From the NCBI RefSeq assembly GCF_003434305.1, contig NZ_QKKX01000015.1, forward strand, positions 1 through 64,000: DNA of 64,000 nt. The letters run 5' to 3'. Of this stretch, positions 41,459 to 50,155 are shown in pieces; position 1 is the first letter of the stretch; each line of letters opens with the position of its first letter. Both the position numbers and the translations under genes were made by a program. The DNA is from Micromonospora sp. MW-13. GTDB lineage: Bacteria > Actinomycetota > Actinomycetes > Mycobacteriales > Micromonosporaceae. The notes under the pieces were generated by a model. The model saw nothing but the letters and a program-made list of their open reading frames with translations. It ran no database searches and was not told where the DNA came from.

Positions 41459-42085
41459 ATGGTTAATGGGGTTTTGTCGGATGTCCCGCAGTTCAGCGTC
41501 GACTGGTACCGCGACATCGTCGACTTCGCGGACGGCACGCCCGCCGCGGTGCAGTGGTTCGCCGCGCACTTCACCGAGTGGTCGATCATCCTGCTCGGGC
41601 TCCTGTTCGTGGTGGCGGCCCTGCCGAGGCTGGGCGCCGGGCCGCGCAGCCTCGCGCTCGCCGTGGCCGCGCCGGTCGCGGTCGTCCTCGCGTACGGCGG
41701 CAGCGAGCTGCTCAAGACGCTGGTGGACGAGGAGCGCCCCTGCCGCACCCCGGCCGATCTGGTGATCGTCGCCGGGCACTGCCCACCCGTGGGTGACTGG
41801 TCCTTCCCGAGCAACCACTCGACGATCGCCGGCGCGCTGGCCGCCGCCATCCTGCTGCTCTCCCCCCGACTCGCCTGGTACGCGGTCCCGCTGGCCGTGC
41901 TCGCCGCGTTCTCCCGGACCTTCGTCGGGGTGCACTACCCGCACGACGTGGTCGCCGGCCTGCTCCTCGGCGCGCTCGTGGTCACCGTCGGCACCCCGCT
42001 GCTGGCCCGACCGGTCGCGGGGGTGCTGCGCCACCGGGAGCGCCGGGCCGACCGCCCGGTGGCCGACGCCGCCCGGGGCCGCTGA
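41459..42085 (+). CDS. PAP2-family membrane phosphatase
   Basis: This 208-aa membrane protein has all three PAP2 signature blocks: KTLVDEERP (C1), PSNHS (C2) and SRTFVGVHYPHD (C3), with about six transmembrane segments. The family dephosphorylates lipid phosphates such as phosphatidate or undecaprenyl pyrophosphate on the outer membrane face. TAGGTT (41448-41453) ends 5 nt before the ATG, again near-leaderless. It is convergent with the prepilin peptidase gene. Confidence 0.9.
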   Translation: MVNGVLSDVPQFSVDWYRDIVDFADGTPAAVQWFAAHFTEWSIILLGLLFVVAALPRLGAGPRSLALAVAAPVAVVLAYGGSELLKTLVDEERPCRTPADLVIVAGHCPPVGDWSFPSNHSTIAGALAAAILLLSPRLAWYAVPLAVLAAFSRTFVGVHYPHDVVAGLLLGALVVTVGTPLLARPVAGVLRHRERRADRPVADAARGR

Positions 42086-42098
42086 CGGAAGAGTCTGG

Positions 42099-42992
42099 TC
42101 AGCGGACGAGGAGCAGGGTGGCGACCGTGCCGAGCACCAGGAACGGGCCGAACGGCAGGTGGCTGGACCAGCGGACCCGGCGGGCCAGCAGCAGCGCCAG
42201 GCTGGTCAGCGCGGAGAGCGTGAACGTCACCAGCACCCCGAGCACCAGGACGGGCCAGCCGTACCAGCCGAGCAGCGCGCCCGCCCCGAGGGCCAGCTTG
42301 GCGTCGCCGAGGCCGAAGCCGCGCCGCCCGAGCACCAGGGTGGTGGCGGCGAAGCAGAGCGCCAGGCCGGCCCCGGCCGCCGCCGCCCGCAGCCAGGGGG
42401 CGGGCCCCACGGCCAGCGCGGCCAACCCGAGCAGCGCCTGGCCGCCGACGGCCGCCGGCCAGGTGAGCCGGTCGGGCAGCCGGTGCACGGCCGCGTCGAC
42501 GAAGACCAACGGCACCGCCCAGCCGAGCCACCACGCCAGGGCCGCCCGCTCGCCAGGCGACCCGCCCACCGACACGAGCACCGCCAGCGCCGCGAGCACG
42601 GCGACCTCGACCGTGCCGGGTGGCGCGCCGACCCGGGACCGACAGGCCGGGCAGCGGGCCGCCGGGCCGAGCGCCGGCCAGGGCCGGTCGAGCGTGAGCG
42701 GCGTGCCGCAGGTCGGGCAGCCCGTCCGGTCCGGCTCCCCGGGCGGTACGGCGTACCGGGCGACGGCGAGGCGGAGCACCGGGGCGACGGCCAGGGCCGC
42801 CACCAGGCGCACCCACGGCCGCCCGCGCGGCACGGCGGCAGTCTTCGGCTCTGCCGTGCTCAGCGGCTCGACCGGCACGGGCGCGGCCGGCTCGACGGGT
42901 GCCGCCGGAGGCCGGGGTGGGCGGTCAGCGGGCATGCCCGGCTCCCGGGGCGGCCGAGCGGCCGGGTCGGGGTCGACACGTTGAGTCACCAT
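42099..42992 (-). CDS. Prepilin peptidase (A24 family)
   Basis: This 297-aa membrane aspartic peptidase has its catalytic Asp residues in FVDAAVHRLPDRL and GLGDAKLALGAG. An N-terminal zinc-binding part with CPTCG and CPACR matches full-length PilD/ComC-type enzymes. Before it lies a Pro-rich cytoplasmic extension of about 70 residues. It would cleave and possibly methylate Flp-type prepilins. It is divergent from the tad operon, which encodes the pilin and assembly proteins but no other peptidase. Confidence 0.88.
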   Translation of the reverse strand: MVTQRVDPDPAARPPREPGMPADRPPRPPAAPVEPAAPVPVEPLSTAEPKTAAVPRGRPWVRLVAALAVAPVLRLAVARYAVPPGEPDRTGCPTCGTPLTLDRPWPALGPAARCPACRSRVGAPPGTVEVAVLAALAVLVSVGGSPGERAALAWWLGWAVPLVFVDAAVHRLPDRLTWPAAVGGQALLGLAALAVGPAPWLRAAAAGAGLALCFAATTLVLGRRGFGLGDAKLALGAGALLGWYGWPVLVLGVLVTFTLSALTSLALLLARRVRWSSHLPFGPFLVLGTVATLLLVR

Positions 42993-43534
42993 CGGTTCGC
43001 CCTGGTGTAGCGGATGACGCCGAATCCGGCACCGCCGCGCCCCGCTGCGGCCCAGCCCCGCCGGCTGGCCGGCGGGGCCGTCCGGCGGGTGTGGGCAACG
43101 CCCCGACCGGCGGACATTTCGGACTGACCCTCCCGGAGCGGGCCGGCTGACCGGCCGAAAGGACGACACACCCCACACTCGCAACCGATGTGACGGCCAT
43201 CACGGCGCAACCCGGGGACGGCCCCGACCCGCGACGCCCGGCATCTGCCCGCACCATTCCGGCCACCACCCACCCATCACTGAGAGTATTCATATGAATT
43301 GCCTCTGTTGCATCGGCAGGCGTCAGCTTATGCTCGCCCCTTGAGGACGACGCAACCCCGCAAGCAGCGTCGGAGGCAACGCGAGGACATCGGTTCACGG
43401 CTTTTCAAAGATCAGCACAGGCAAATACCGCGGTGACGAAACCGGGTCCGGATGACATCATCCGGCCGCGTTGCCGCACGCCCGGTGGCGGTCGGCGCGC
43501 CGTCCGCCCGGGTCGCCAGCTAGGAGGCGCGGCG
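42993..43534. other. Long divergent intergenic region upstream of the tad operon
   Basis: This stretch of about 540 bp has no convincing gene. It holds a CRP-like site (43189-43204), a perfect 12-bp palindrome ATTCATATGAAT (43288-43299) in locally AT-rich DNA, and a TATGCT box (43329-43334) that could start a transcript with a leader of about 190 nt before the TTG at 43535. The leader contains a small GACGC/GCGTC hairpin. No known riboswitch consensus was recognised. Confidence 0.5.
43189..43204. promoter_or_regulatory. CRP/GlxR-like binding site
   Basis: TGTGACGGCCATCACG matches TGTGA-N6-TCACA with one mismatch. It lies about midway between the prepilin peptidase gene and the tad operon. 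Actinobacterial CRP/GlxR proteins use this pattern. Confidence 0.45.
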
Positions 43535-44101
43535 TTGCGAGCACGGCACCCCGGCCGATGGACGATCTTCCTGGTCGCGGTCCTGGCGACCGGCCCGGTC
43601 GCTGCCTGCGGCACGGAACCCGAGGCTACGGCGCAGCCCCTGGCGGCACCACCGAGGGCGACCCCGACCCGTTCGGCGGCGGAGGAACAGGCGGCCCGAC
43701 AAGCGGCACTCACCGCCTATTCCGGATATCTCGCGGCGTCCCGGACGGCGAACCGGCGCAGCGATCCGTTCCACCCGGAACTGACCAGGTTCCTGGCGGA
43801 TCCATTGCTGACCCGGGTCCGAATAGCAATTCGCGACGCGAAGGAGCACGGTGCCATGCGTACCGGAACGCTCGTTTCCGATCCCACCGTCACCGCCGTG
43901 AGCCTGGACGGCGTCCCGGCCACCGTGGAGATCCAGGACTGCGTGGACGCCACCGGCTACCGGCTGGTCTACACGAAGACGAAGAAGGTGGTGCCCGGCT
44001 CGGGCGGCGGCCGGCACCTGGCCACCGCCACGGCCACCCGGTACCCGGACGGCCGGTGGCTGATCAGCTCCGGCGCGGCTTTCGAGGACCAGCCGTGCTG
44101 A
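43535..44101 (+). CDS. Lipoprotein, first gene of the tad operon
   Basis: This 188-aa precursor has a basic N-terminus, a hydrophobic stretch and a lipobox VAAC with Cys25, so it is probably lipid-anchored outside the membrane. The rest (AAEEQAARQAALTAYSGYLAA ... CVDATGYRLVYT) resembles the small NTF2-like lipoproteins common in actinobacteria. The TTG at 43535 follows AGGAGG by 7 nt and starts the signal peptide. The frame is open further upstream, but that part is unlikely to be translated. Its stop overlaps the next start. Confidence 0.75.
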   Translation: MRARHPGRWTIFLVAVLATGPVAACGTEPEATAQPLAAPPRATPTRSAAEEQAARQAALTAYSGYLAASRTANRRSDPFHPELTRFLADPLLTRVRIAIRDAKEHGAMRTGTLVSDPTVTAVSLDGVPATVEIQDCVDATGYRLVYTKTKKVVPGSGGGRHLATATATRYPDGRWLISSGAAFEDQPC

Positions 44102-45090
44102 CCCGGGACGAACGGGCGGTCGCGGCCCCCGGTCGGCGCGGCGCGGCGCGTCCGCGGCCCGCCCGCCGCCGGCTCCCCGGCCCGCGTCCCGGGCGGCTGC
44201 TCGCCGGGACCGGCCTTGCCCTCCTGCTCGCGATCGCGGTCGCCCCGCCCACCGCCACCGTCGCGGCGGCGGCCCGGGGTGGCGGGGTGGAGTGCCCCAT
44301 CGGCCAGAACGACTGCAACATCTGGGACGACGACCCGGGCACCCCGGGCGGCGGCGGAAACCCCGGCGGCGGCGGGGGCGGCAACGACGGGCCGGCCGGC
44401 AAGTGCCAGTGGAACGGCAGGACCCTGCCCTGCTACGACGACGTCCTCGGCTGGTTCAACAACGGCGACGGCTGCTACTACAAGCTGAAGCAGCCGCAGC
44501 TACCCGCCCCCGAGGGCAAGCAGTGGTACGAGCTCACCTGCAACGGCGGGGACATCGGCAGTATCCGCGACGAACTGCTGGACGCCCCGCCGCCCGGCTT
44601 CGGCACCCCGCCCGACCCGGAGGAGCTGGCCCGCCGCGCGCTCGCCTCGATCTCGCTGCTCCCGCCCCGGGCGGCGGTCGCCCCGCGCAAGGACAAGGGC
44701 CCCGGCCTGGTCGGCCTGCCGGTGTGGATGTGGGCCAGCCCGGGTGCCGGCTACTTCGGCCCGCTGACCGCCTCGGCGTCGGACCGAGGGCTGACGGTGA
44801 CCATCACCGCCACCGTGGACCGGATCGTCTGGGACCTGGGCAACGGCGAGCAGAAGACCTGCGACGGCCCCGGCACCCCGTACTCGGCGGACGGCCCGCA
44901 GGCCGGCCAGCCCTCTCCCGACTGCGGCTACGACAGCGGCTACCCCAGGGCCGGCACGTACCGGGTCAGCGCCACCACCTTCTGGAACGTGCACTGGGTC
45001 GGCGGTGACCAGAGCGGCGACATCCCCCAGACCCGGACCAGCGGGACGGTCCAGATCGAGATCGACGAGCTTCAGGTGGTGACCCGGTGA
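44095..45090 (+). CDS. Secreted tad-locus protein of unknown function
   Basis: This 331-aa protein has a basic N-terminus and signal-like helix (LLAGTGLALLLAIAVA). A glycine-rich linker, several cysteines and a C-terminal beta-rich region (VDRIVWDLGNGEQKTC) resembling a PKD fold follow. Similar genes occur in actinobacterial tad clusters and are often mislabelled ATP/GTP-binding; no nucleotide motif is present. The GTG overlaps the lipoprotein stop by 7 nt. Confidence 0.75.
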   Translation: MLTRDERAVAAPGRRGAARPRPARRRLPGPRPGRLLAGTGLALLLAIAVAPPTATVAAAARGGGVECPIGQNDCNIWDDDPGTPGGGGNPGGGGGGNDGPAGKCQWNGRTLPCYDDVLGWFNNGDGCYYKLKQPQLPAPEGKQWYELTCNGGDIGSIRDELLDAPPPGFGTPPDPEELARRALASISLLPPRAAVAPRKDKGPGLVGLPVWMWASPGAGYFGPLTASASDRGLTVTITATVDRIVWDLGNGEQKTCDGPGTPYSADGPQAGQPSPDCGYDSGYPRAGTYRVSATTFWNVHWVGGDQSGDIPQTRTSGTVQIEIDELQVVTR

Positions 45091-45743
45091 GTCTGGCGAC
45101 GCGCAACGGCACGGGGCCGGTGGACGCCCCCATCGCCCCGCCCAAGGTGCTCCGGCAGCGCCGGGTCCGCCCCGGCCTGCTCGGCCTCGCGGTGCTGCTG
45201 ATCGCCCTCGGCGGCCTCGGCGCGGCGTTCGCGGTCACCTCCGTCCGGGCCACCGGCAGCTACCTCGCGGTGGCCCGGCCGGTCGAGGTGGGCCGGACGC
45301 TCAGCGCCGACGACCTGGTCACCGTGCAGGTGGCCGGCGGGCAGGGGCTGCGGCCGGTGCCGGCGGGACAGCTCAACGAGGTGGTCGGCAAGCGGGCGGC
45401 CGTCGCGCTGGCCCCGGGCACCCTGCTCACCCCCGCCCAGCTCACCGACGACCCGCTGCTCGGCCCCGGCCAGCAGCAGATCTCCCTCGACCTCTCCCCG
45501 GGCCAGGTGCCGGCGAAGCGGCTGCACCCCGGCGACCGGGTGCTGCTGGTCAGCACCCCGAACCGCAACGCCAACGGGCAGAGCGCCGGCAGCACCCGGT
45601 TCGAGGCCACCGTGATCGACACGGCCACGCCGAGCAGCAGCAGCGTCGTGGTCTACGTGGCGCTCACCGCCCGGGACGTGCCGGCCATCGTGGCGCTGGC
45701 CGCCCAGGACCGGATCGCGGTCGTGTTGACCGGGTCGGCCTGA
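45087..45743 (+). CDS. SAF-domain protein (RcpC/CpaB-like)
   Basis: This 218-aa protein has one N-terminal transmembrane segment and a SAF domain (VARPVEVGRTLSADDLV, VPAGQLNEVVGKRA, LTPAQL), as in CpaB/RcpC and FlgA-type proteins that act at the cell wall in pilus assembly. The GTG overlaps the upstream stop by 4 nt. Confidence 0.85.
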   Translation: MSLATRNGTGPVDAPIAPPKVLRQRRVRPGLLGLAVLLIALGGLGAAFAVTSVRATGSYLAVARPVEVGRTLSADDLVTVQVAGGQGLRPVPAGQLNEVVGKRAAVALAPGTLLTPAQLTDDPLLGPGQQQISLDLSPGQVPAKRLHPGDRVLLVSTPNRNANGQSAGSTRFEATVIDTATPSSSSVVVYVALTARDVPAIVALAAQDRIAVVLTGSA

Positions 45744-45745
45744 CC

Positions 45746-46546
45746 ATGGCCATCATCGCGCTGGTCTCGGCCAAGGGCTCGCCCGGCGTCACCACCACCG
45801 CGCTGGCCTGCGCCCTGACCTGGCACCGGCGGCTGGTGCTCGCCGAGTGCGACCCGTCCGGCGGGTCGGTCCTCGCCGGTTACCTCGGCGGGGTGCTGGA
45901 CGGCCCCCGGGGCATCGGCGAGCTGGCCGTCGGGGAGCTGCGCGACGGGAGCCTGGAGTCCGCGTTCTGGTCCCAGCTCGTCGACCTCGACGCGCCCCGC
46001 CGGGAGCGGCTGCTGCTGCCCGGCGTCGTCGACCCGGCACAGGCCGGCAGCGTCACCCCGCTCTGGCACCGGTTCGCCGACTTCTTCCTCGACCTGGAAC
46101 GCGGCCAGCCCCCGTACGACGTGCTCGTCGACTGCGGACGGCTCCAGGTGGCCGGCCCGCCGTGGCCGATCCTGCGCGCCGCCGCGGTGGTCCTCCTGGT
46201 CACCCGGGCGAAGCTGCCCGACCTCTCCGCCGCCCGGTCCATGATCCGGGCGATCGAGCGGGACTTCACCGAGCACCGGGTGCCGCCCGGCACGCTGCGG
46301 CTGCTGCCGATCGGCGACGGACACGGCCCGGGCGAGATCAGCAAGGCGTTGCGGCTGCCGGTGATCGCGCGGCTGCCGGAGGACCCACGTACCGCAGAGG
46401 TGCTCACCCTCGGCGGCACCGTGCGGGCCGGACGGCCCCTGACGCGCGCGGCCGGCGCCCTGGAGGTGCCGATCCGGGCGCTGCTGGACCGCCGGCGGGC
46501 CCGCCTGGCCTGGCCGGCTGCCCGAGGGGTGCCGGATGCGGTTTGA
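45746..46546 (+). CDS. TadZ/CpaE-like P-loop ATPase
   Basis: This 266-aa protein is a MinD/ParA-type ATPase with a deviant Walker A (AKGSPGVTTTAL) and LAECDPSGG. It lacks the receiver-like N-terminal domain of CpaE, so it is the short actinobacterial form. In tad systems it places the assembly complex in the cell. It is 2 nt after the SAF gene and overlaps cpaF by 11 nt. Confidence 0.85.
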   Translation: MAIIALVSAKGSPGVTTTALACALTWHRRLVLAECDPSGGSVLAGYLGGVLDGPRGIGELAVGELRDGSLESAFWSQLVDLDAPRRERLLLPGVVDPAQAGSVTPLWHRFADFFLDLERGQPPYDVLVDCGRLQVAGPPWPILRAAAVVLLVTRAKLPDLSAARSMIRAIERDFTEHRVPPGTLRLLPIGDGHGPGEISKALRLPVIARLPEDPRTAEVLTLGGTVRAGRPLTRAAGALEVPIRALLDRRRARLAWPAARGVPDAV

Positions 46547-48089
46547 GCCGGTGTCACACGACCCCCGGGTCCCGCAGCAGCCGGGCGCGACCTCCATCGC
46601 GCCGCCGCTGCCGCCGGCCCCGAACGGGCGGCACCAACAGACCCAGCCGCCGGCCGGCGTCGCCCCGCCGCCCGTAGCCCCGCCGCCGCCCCGGCCCCGG
46701 GTCGACTTCGCCGTGGTCCGGGAGCTGCGCCGGGAGCTGAGCGAACGGCTCACACTGTGGCAGCGCGGCCGGGAGTTCGACGCCGACGCCGAGGACGTCG
46801 AGCGGGCCCGGCTCGCCGTCGCGGTGGTCGCCGACTACGCCGACGCGGTCCGCCGGGCCGGCACCCCGATGCCCGCCGGTGAGGAGCGGCTGCTGCTCGA
46901 CCAGGTGACCGCCGAGCTGGTCGGCCTCGGGCGGCTCCAGACGCTGCTGGTCGACGACACCATCGAGGAGGTGCACATCCTCGGCTGCGACCAGGTGCGC
47001 ATCACCCGGCACGGTGGCGGCGTCGACTGGGCCGACCCGATCGCCGACAGCGACGACGAACTGGTGGAGATCCTTCAGGCGGCGGCCCGCCGGGCCGGGG
47101 CGACCGAGCGGTCGCTGTCCACCTCGAAGCCCACCCTGGACCTGCAACTGCCCGACGGCAGCCGGCTGGCCGCCGTGTTCCTGGTCAGCCACCGCCCGTA
47201 CGCGGTGATCCGCAAGCACAACACCCTTGAGGTGAGCCTCGACGACATCGCCGGCGGCCGGGGCGATCTGGACGAGATGATCGACCCGCTGCTGCGCGAC
47301 TTCCTGCGGGCGTCCATGCGGGCCGGGCTGAACATCATGGTCGCCGGGCTGGCCGGGGCGGGGAAGACCACCGTCATCCGGGCGCTGATGGACGAGATCC
47401 CGGCCGACGAGCCGTACGTGCTGCTGGAGGAGAGCCGGGAGTTGCTGCCCGCCCGCCGGGGGCACAAGCACCGGGCGGTGATGAGCTTCGAGGCCCGGGA
47501 GGGGCACGGCGAGCGCGGGCTGGACGGCCGCCCGGCCGGCGAGGTGAGCATCGCCGACCTGATCCCGGTCTCGCTGCGGATGGGCGTGCTGCGGATCATC
47601 GTCGGCGAGGTGCGGTCCCGGGAGATCGTGCCGATGCTCCAGGCGATGACCACCAGCCGCGGGTCGATGTGCACCATCCACGCCCGTACCCCCGCCGGGG
47701 TGGGCGAGCGGATCGTCGAGCTGGCGCTCGCGCACGGCCGGGAGATGACCGTCGACCAGGCCCGCCGGATGGCCGGCAACGCCCTCGACCTGATCGTCTA
47801 CGTCACCGTCGAGGACGAGACCGCGATCGGCGGCCGCAAGTACCGCTTCGTCTCCCACGTGGAGGAGGTGATCGGGGTCGGCGAGGGCAGCCGGATCACC
47901 ACCACCAGCGTCTTCGGTCCGGGACCGGACGGCCGGGCCATCCCCCGGCACCTGCCCGAACGCGTCCGGGACCAACTCCTGCGGGTGGGCTACGACGCCC
48001 GGCTGCTGGGCCGGTGGATCGAGGCCGGGGCCGGGGCGTGGCAGCGTCCCCGGCACAGCCGGCTCGGCGCGCGGCCGGTGGCCCGGTGA
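46536..48089 (+). CDS. tadA: TadA/CpaF pilus assembly ATPase
   Basis: This 517-aa type II/IV secretion ATPase has Walker A GLAGAGKTT near residue 270, LLEESREL (Asp box region), IIVGEVRSREI (Walker B) and TIHARTPAG (His box). A Pro-rich N-terminal extension of about 55 residues precedes the family domain. It powers Flp pilin polymerisation. Its stop overlaps the tadB start by 4 nt. Confidence 0.93.
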   Translation: MRFEPVSHDPRVPQQPGATSIAPPLPPAPNGRHQQTQPPAGVAPPPVAPPPPRPRVDFAVVRELRRELSERLTLWQRGREFDADAEDVERARLAVAVVADYADAVRRAGTPMPAGEERLLLDQVTAELVGLGRLQTLLVDDTIEEVHILGCDQVRITRHGGGVDWADPIADSDDELVEILQAAARRAGATERSLSTSKPTLDLQLPDGSRLAAVFLVSHRPYAVIRKHNTLEVSLDDIAGGRGDLDEMIDPLLRDFLRASMRAGLNIMVAGLAGAGKTTVIRALMDEIPADEPYVLLEESRELLPARRGHKHRAVMSFEAREGHGERGLDGRPAGEVSIADLIPVSLRMGVLRIIVGEVRSREIVPMLQAMTTSRGSMCTIHARTPAGVGERIVELALAHGREMTVDQARRMAGNALDLIVYVTVEDETAIGGRKYRFVSHVEEVIGVGEGSRITTTSVFGPGPDGRAIPRHLPERVRDQLLRVGYDARLLGRWIEAGAGAWQRPRHSRLGARPVAR

Positions 48090-48994
48090 CCGCGAACATC
48101 GAGCTGATCGCCGTGGTGTCCGGCGCGGCGTGCGTGGCCGGCCTGGTGTTGGCGGTGGTGGCGCTGGTCGGCACCACCCGGCCCGCCGGCCCGGCTCCGG
48201 GGGCGGGCCCGGGCGGCGGGCTGCGCCGGCTCTGGCTCGGCTCCGGCAGCACCGCCCGGGAGCAGCGCAACCACCAGGCGCTGCTCGGCGGGGCGGTGCT
48301 CGCCGGTGCGCTGGCGTTCCTGCTCACCGGGCTGCCGGTGGTCGGCCTGCTGGTCGCCGTCGCGGTGCCCGGCGCGCCGTGGCTGTTCGCGGTCGGCCGC
48401 GCCGAGCAGCGGGCCATTGCCCGGATCGAGGCGGTCGGCGAGTGGACCCGCCGGCTCAAGGACGTCTCGTCCACGGGCCAGGGCCTCCAGCAGGCCATCC
48501 TCGGCACCATCGCCACCGCGCCCGAGGAGATCGCGGAGGAGGTACGGACGCTCGCCGCCCGGCTCCAGGCGGGCTGGCAGGCCCGGACGGCCCTGCTCGC
48601 GTTCGCCCACGAGATCGGCGACCCGGTCGCCGACCAGGTGGTGGCGGCACTGATCCTGCACCTGACCGACCGGGGCGAGCGGCTCGGCGACGTGCTGGGC
48701 TCCATCGCGAGCGCGGCCGGCGCCGAGGTGGCCACCCGCCGCGAGATCGAGGCCAAACGCACCCAGCCCCGGTTCGCGGTCCGCTTCCTCACCGGGATGA
48801 CCCTGCTGACCCTGGCGTACGGCCTGGTCAACGCCGACTACGTCCGCCCGTACGGCACGCCGGTGGGTCAGCTCGTGATGGCCGTGCTGGGCGGGGCGTT
48901 CATCGGGCTGCTGGCCTGGGTGCGGGCGATGAGCCAGCCGCCCCGGCCGGCGCGGTTCCTGCCCGCCCCCGACCCGACGGAGGCGATTGCGTGA
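48086..48994 (+). CDS. tadB: TadB inner-membrane pilus assembly protein
   Basis: This 302-aa protein is a type II secretion F-domain protein with four membrane segments and the cytoplasmic F domain (IEAVGEWTRRLKDV, LILHLTDRGERLGDVLGS). With TadC it forms the platform on which TadA acts. GTG start with 4-nt overlap to tadA. A 16-codon open frame links its stop to tadC. Confidence 0.9.
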   Translation: MTANIELIAVVSGAACVAGLVLAVVALVGTTRPAGPAPGAGPGGGLRRLWLGSGSTAREQRNHQALLGGAVLAGALAFLLTGLPVVGLLVAVAVPGAPWLFAVGRAEQRAIARIEAVGEWTRRLKDVSSTGQGLQQAILGTIATAPEEIAEEVRTLAARLQAGWQARTALLAFAHEIGDPVADQVVAALILHLTDRGERLGDVLGSIASAAGAEVATRREIEAKRTQPRFAVRFLTGMTLLTLAYGLVNADYVRPYGTPVGQLVMAVLGGAFIGLLAWVRAMSQPPRPARFLPAPDPTEAIA

Positions 48995-49041
48995 GTGAGC
49001 CTGCGAGCCCCGCAGTCGTGAACGAAAGGCGGCACCCTTGA
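48991..49041 (+). CDS. Possible 16-residue leader/coupling ORF between tadB and tadC
   Basis: The frame GTG...TGA encodes VSEPASPAVVNERRHP. Its start overlaps the tadB stop by 4 nt (GTGA) and its stop overlaps the tadC TTG start by 4 nt (TTGA). It would keep ribosomes moving from tadB to tadC. Translation is not proven, and the sequence may be a short interspersed motif. Confidence 0.4.
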   Translation: MSEPASPAVVNERRHP

Positions 49042-49910
49042 TCCTCAACTGGCAGCTCACCGTCGCCGTCTGCGGCGGCGCGGCGGTGGGGCTCGGGGTG
49101 TTCCTGGTGGTCCGGGAGGCGCTGCCGGCCGCCCCGGCGCTCGGCCCCGCCCTGCGCCGGCTGCACCAGCCGCCGGGCACCGGCCGGACCGCCGCGAGCG
49201 GTGCGCAGCACCTCGACTGGGTCGGCGGGCTGGCCCGCTGGCTGCGTCCGCCGCACCGGCAGCTCGCCCTGATCGACCGCACCCCGGAGCAGTACGCCCT
49301 GTCCCTGCTGCTCTCCGCACTGATCGGCCTGGTCACCCCGACCCTGGCCGGTGCGGTGCTCTTCCTCGGCGGGGTGTCCGTGCCGGTGGTCGTACCGCTG
49401 CTGGGAAGCCTGGGGATGGCGCTGGTCGCCGCCCTGGTGGCGCACCGCAGCGTGCTGACTCGCGCGGACGCCGCCCGGGACGAGTTCCGCCAGGCGGTCT
49501 GCACCTATTTGGACCTGGTGGCGTTGCAGCTCTCCGCCGCGCACGGCCCGGTGCAGGCCCTGGAGCGGGCCGCGGCGGTCTGCGACGGCTGGGTCTTCGA
49601 CCGGATCCGGGAGTCGCTGCGGATCGCCCAGATGCAGATGCACTCGCCCTGGGACGAGCTGCGCGAACTTGCCGACAAGATCGGCATCCCGGAGCTGGGC
49701 GACGTCGGGGCGATCATGCGCTCCTCGGGCACCGAGGGGGCGCAGGTACACGAGACGCTGCGCAGCCGGGCCGACTCGCTGCGCGACCAGATCCGCACCG
49801 ACAACCTGGCCCGGGCCGAGGCGGTCACCAGCCGGCTGGACATCCCCGGCTCGCTGCTGGTCTTCGTGCTGCTCGGCTTCGCCGTCTACCCGTTCCTCGC
49901 CCGGTTGTGA
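49038..49910 (+). CDS. tadC: TadC inner-membrane pilus assembly protein
   Basis: This 290-aa F-domain protein has membrane segments at both ends and a central cytoplasmic domain (YLDLVALQLSAAHGPVQALERAA, DVGAIMRSSGTEGAQVHETL). It partners TadB. The TTG at 49038 is preceded by AAAGGCGG and overlaps the stop of the small linking frame. Confidence 0.9.
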   Translation: MILNWQLTVAVCGGAAVGLGVFLVVREALPAAPALGPALRRLHQPPGTGRTAASGAQHLDWVGGLARWLRPPHRQLALIDRTPEQYALSLLLSALIGLVTPTLAGAVLFLGGVSVPVVVPLLGSLGMALVAALVAHRSVLTRADAARDEFRQAVCTYLDLVALQLSAAHGPVQALERAAAVCDGWVFDRIRESLRIAQMQMHSPWDELRELADKIGIPELGDVGAIMRSSGTEGAQVHETLRSRADSLRDQIRTDNLARAEAVTSRLDIPGSLLVFVLLGFAVYPFLARL

Positions 49911-49939
49911 AACCCCTCCCCAGTTCGAAGGAGCACGTC

Positions 49940-50155
49940 ATGCACCTCATCGCCTATCTGCACATCGCGTTGACGACGCGACTGACCGAGCTGCGCCGCG
50001 ACGGCGAGCGCGGCGACAGCCCGGTGCCGACCGCCGTGATCATCTTCGGCCTGGTCGCGGTCGCCATGGCGGTCACCGGCCTCGCCCTGGCCAAGGCCAA
50101 CGATTGGATGAACGCCATCCCGAGCAACACCGCCCCGCAGGCCCCGAAACCGTGA
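49940..50155 (+). CDS. Flp-like small pilin candidate
   Basis: This 71-aa protein has a charged N-terminus (TELRRDGERGDSPVPTAV) and one hydrophobic helix (IIFGLVAVAMAVTGLALA) followed by a short tail. Size, layout and position between tadC and the tadE genes fit an Flp-type pilin; processing after a Gly by the prepilin peptidase is likely but the exact site is unclear. AAGGAG lies 7 nt before the ATG. Confidence 0.7.
   Translation: MHLIAYLHIALTTRLTELRRDGERGDSPVPTAVIIFGLVAVAMAVTGLALAKANDWMNAIPSNTAPQAPKP

Noticed and set aside
42993..43534. Riboswitch (c-di-GMP, c-di-AMP or cobalamin) upstream of the tad operon
   Set aside because: I searched by eye for the conserved cores and found only a small hairpin, so no riboswitch is annotated.
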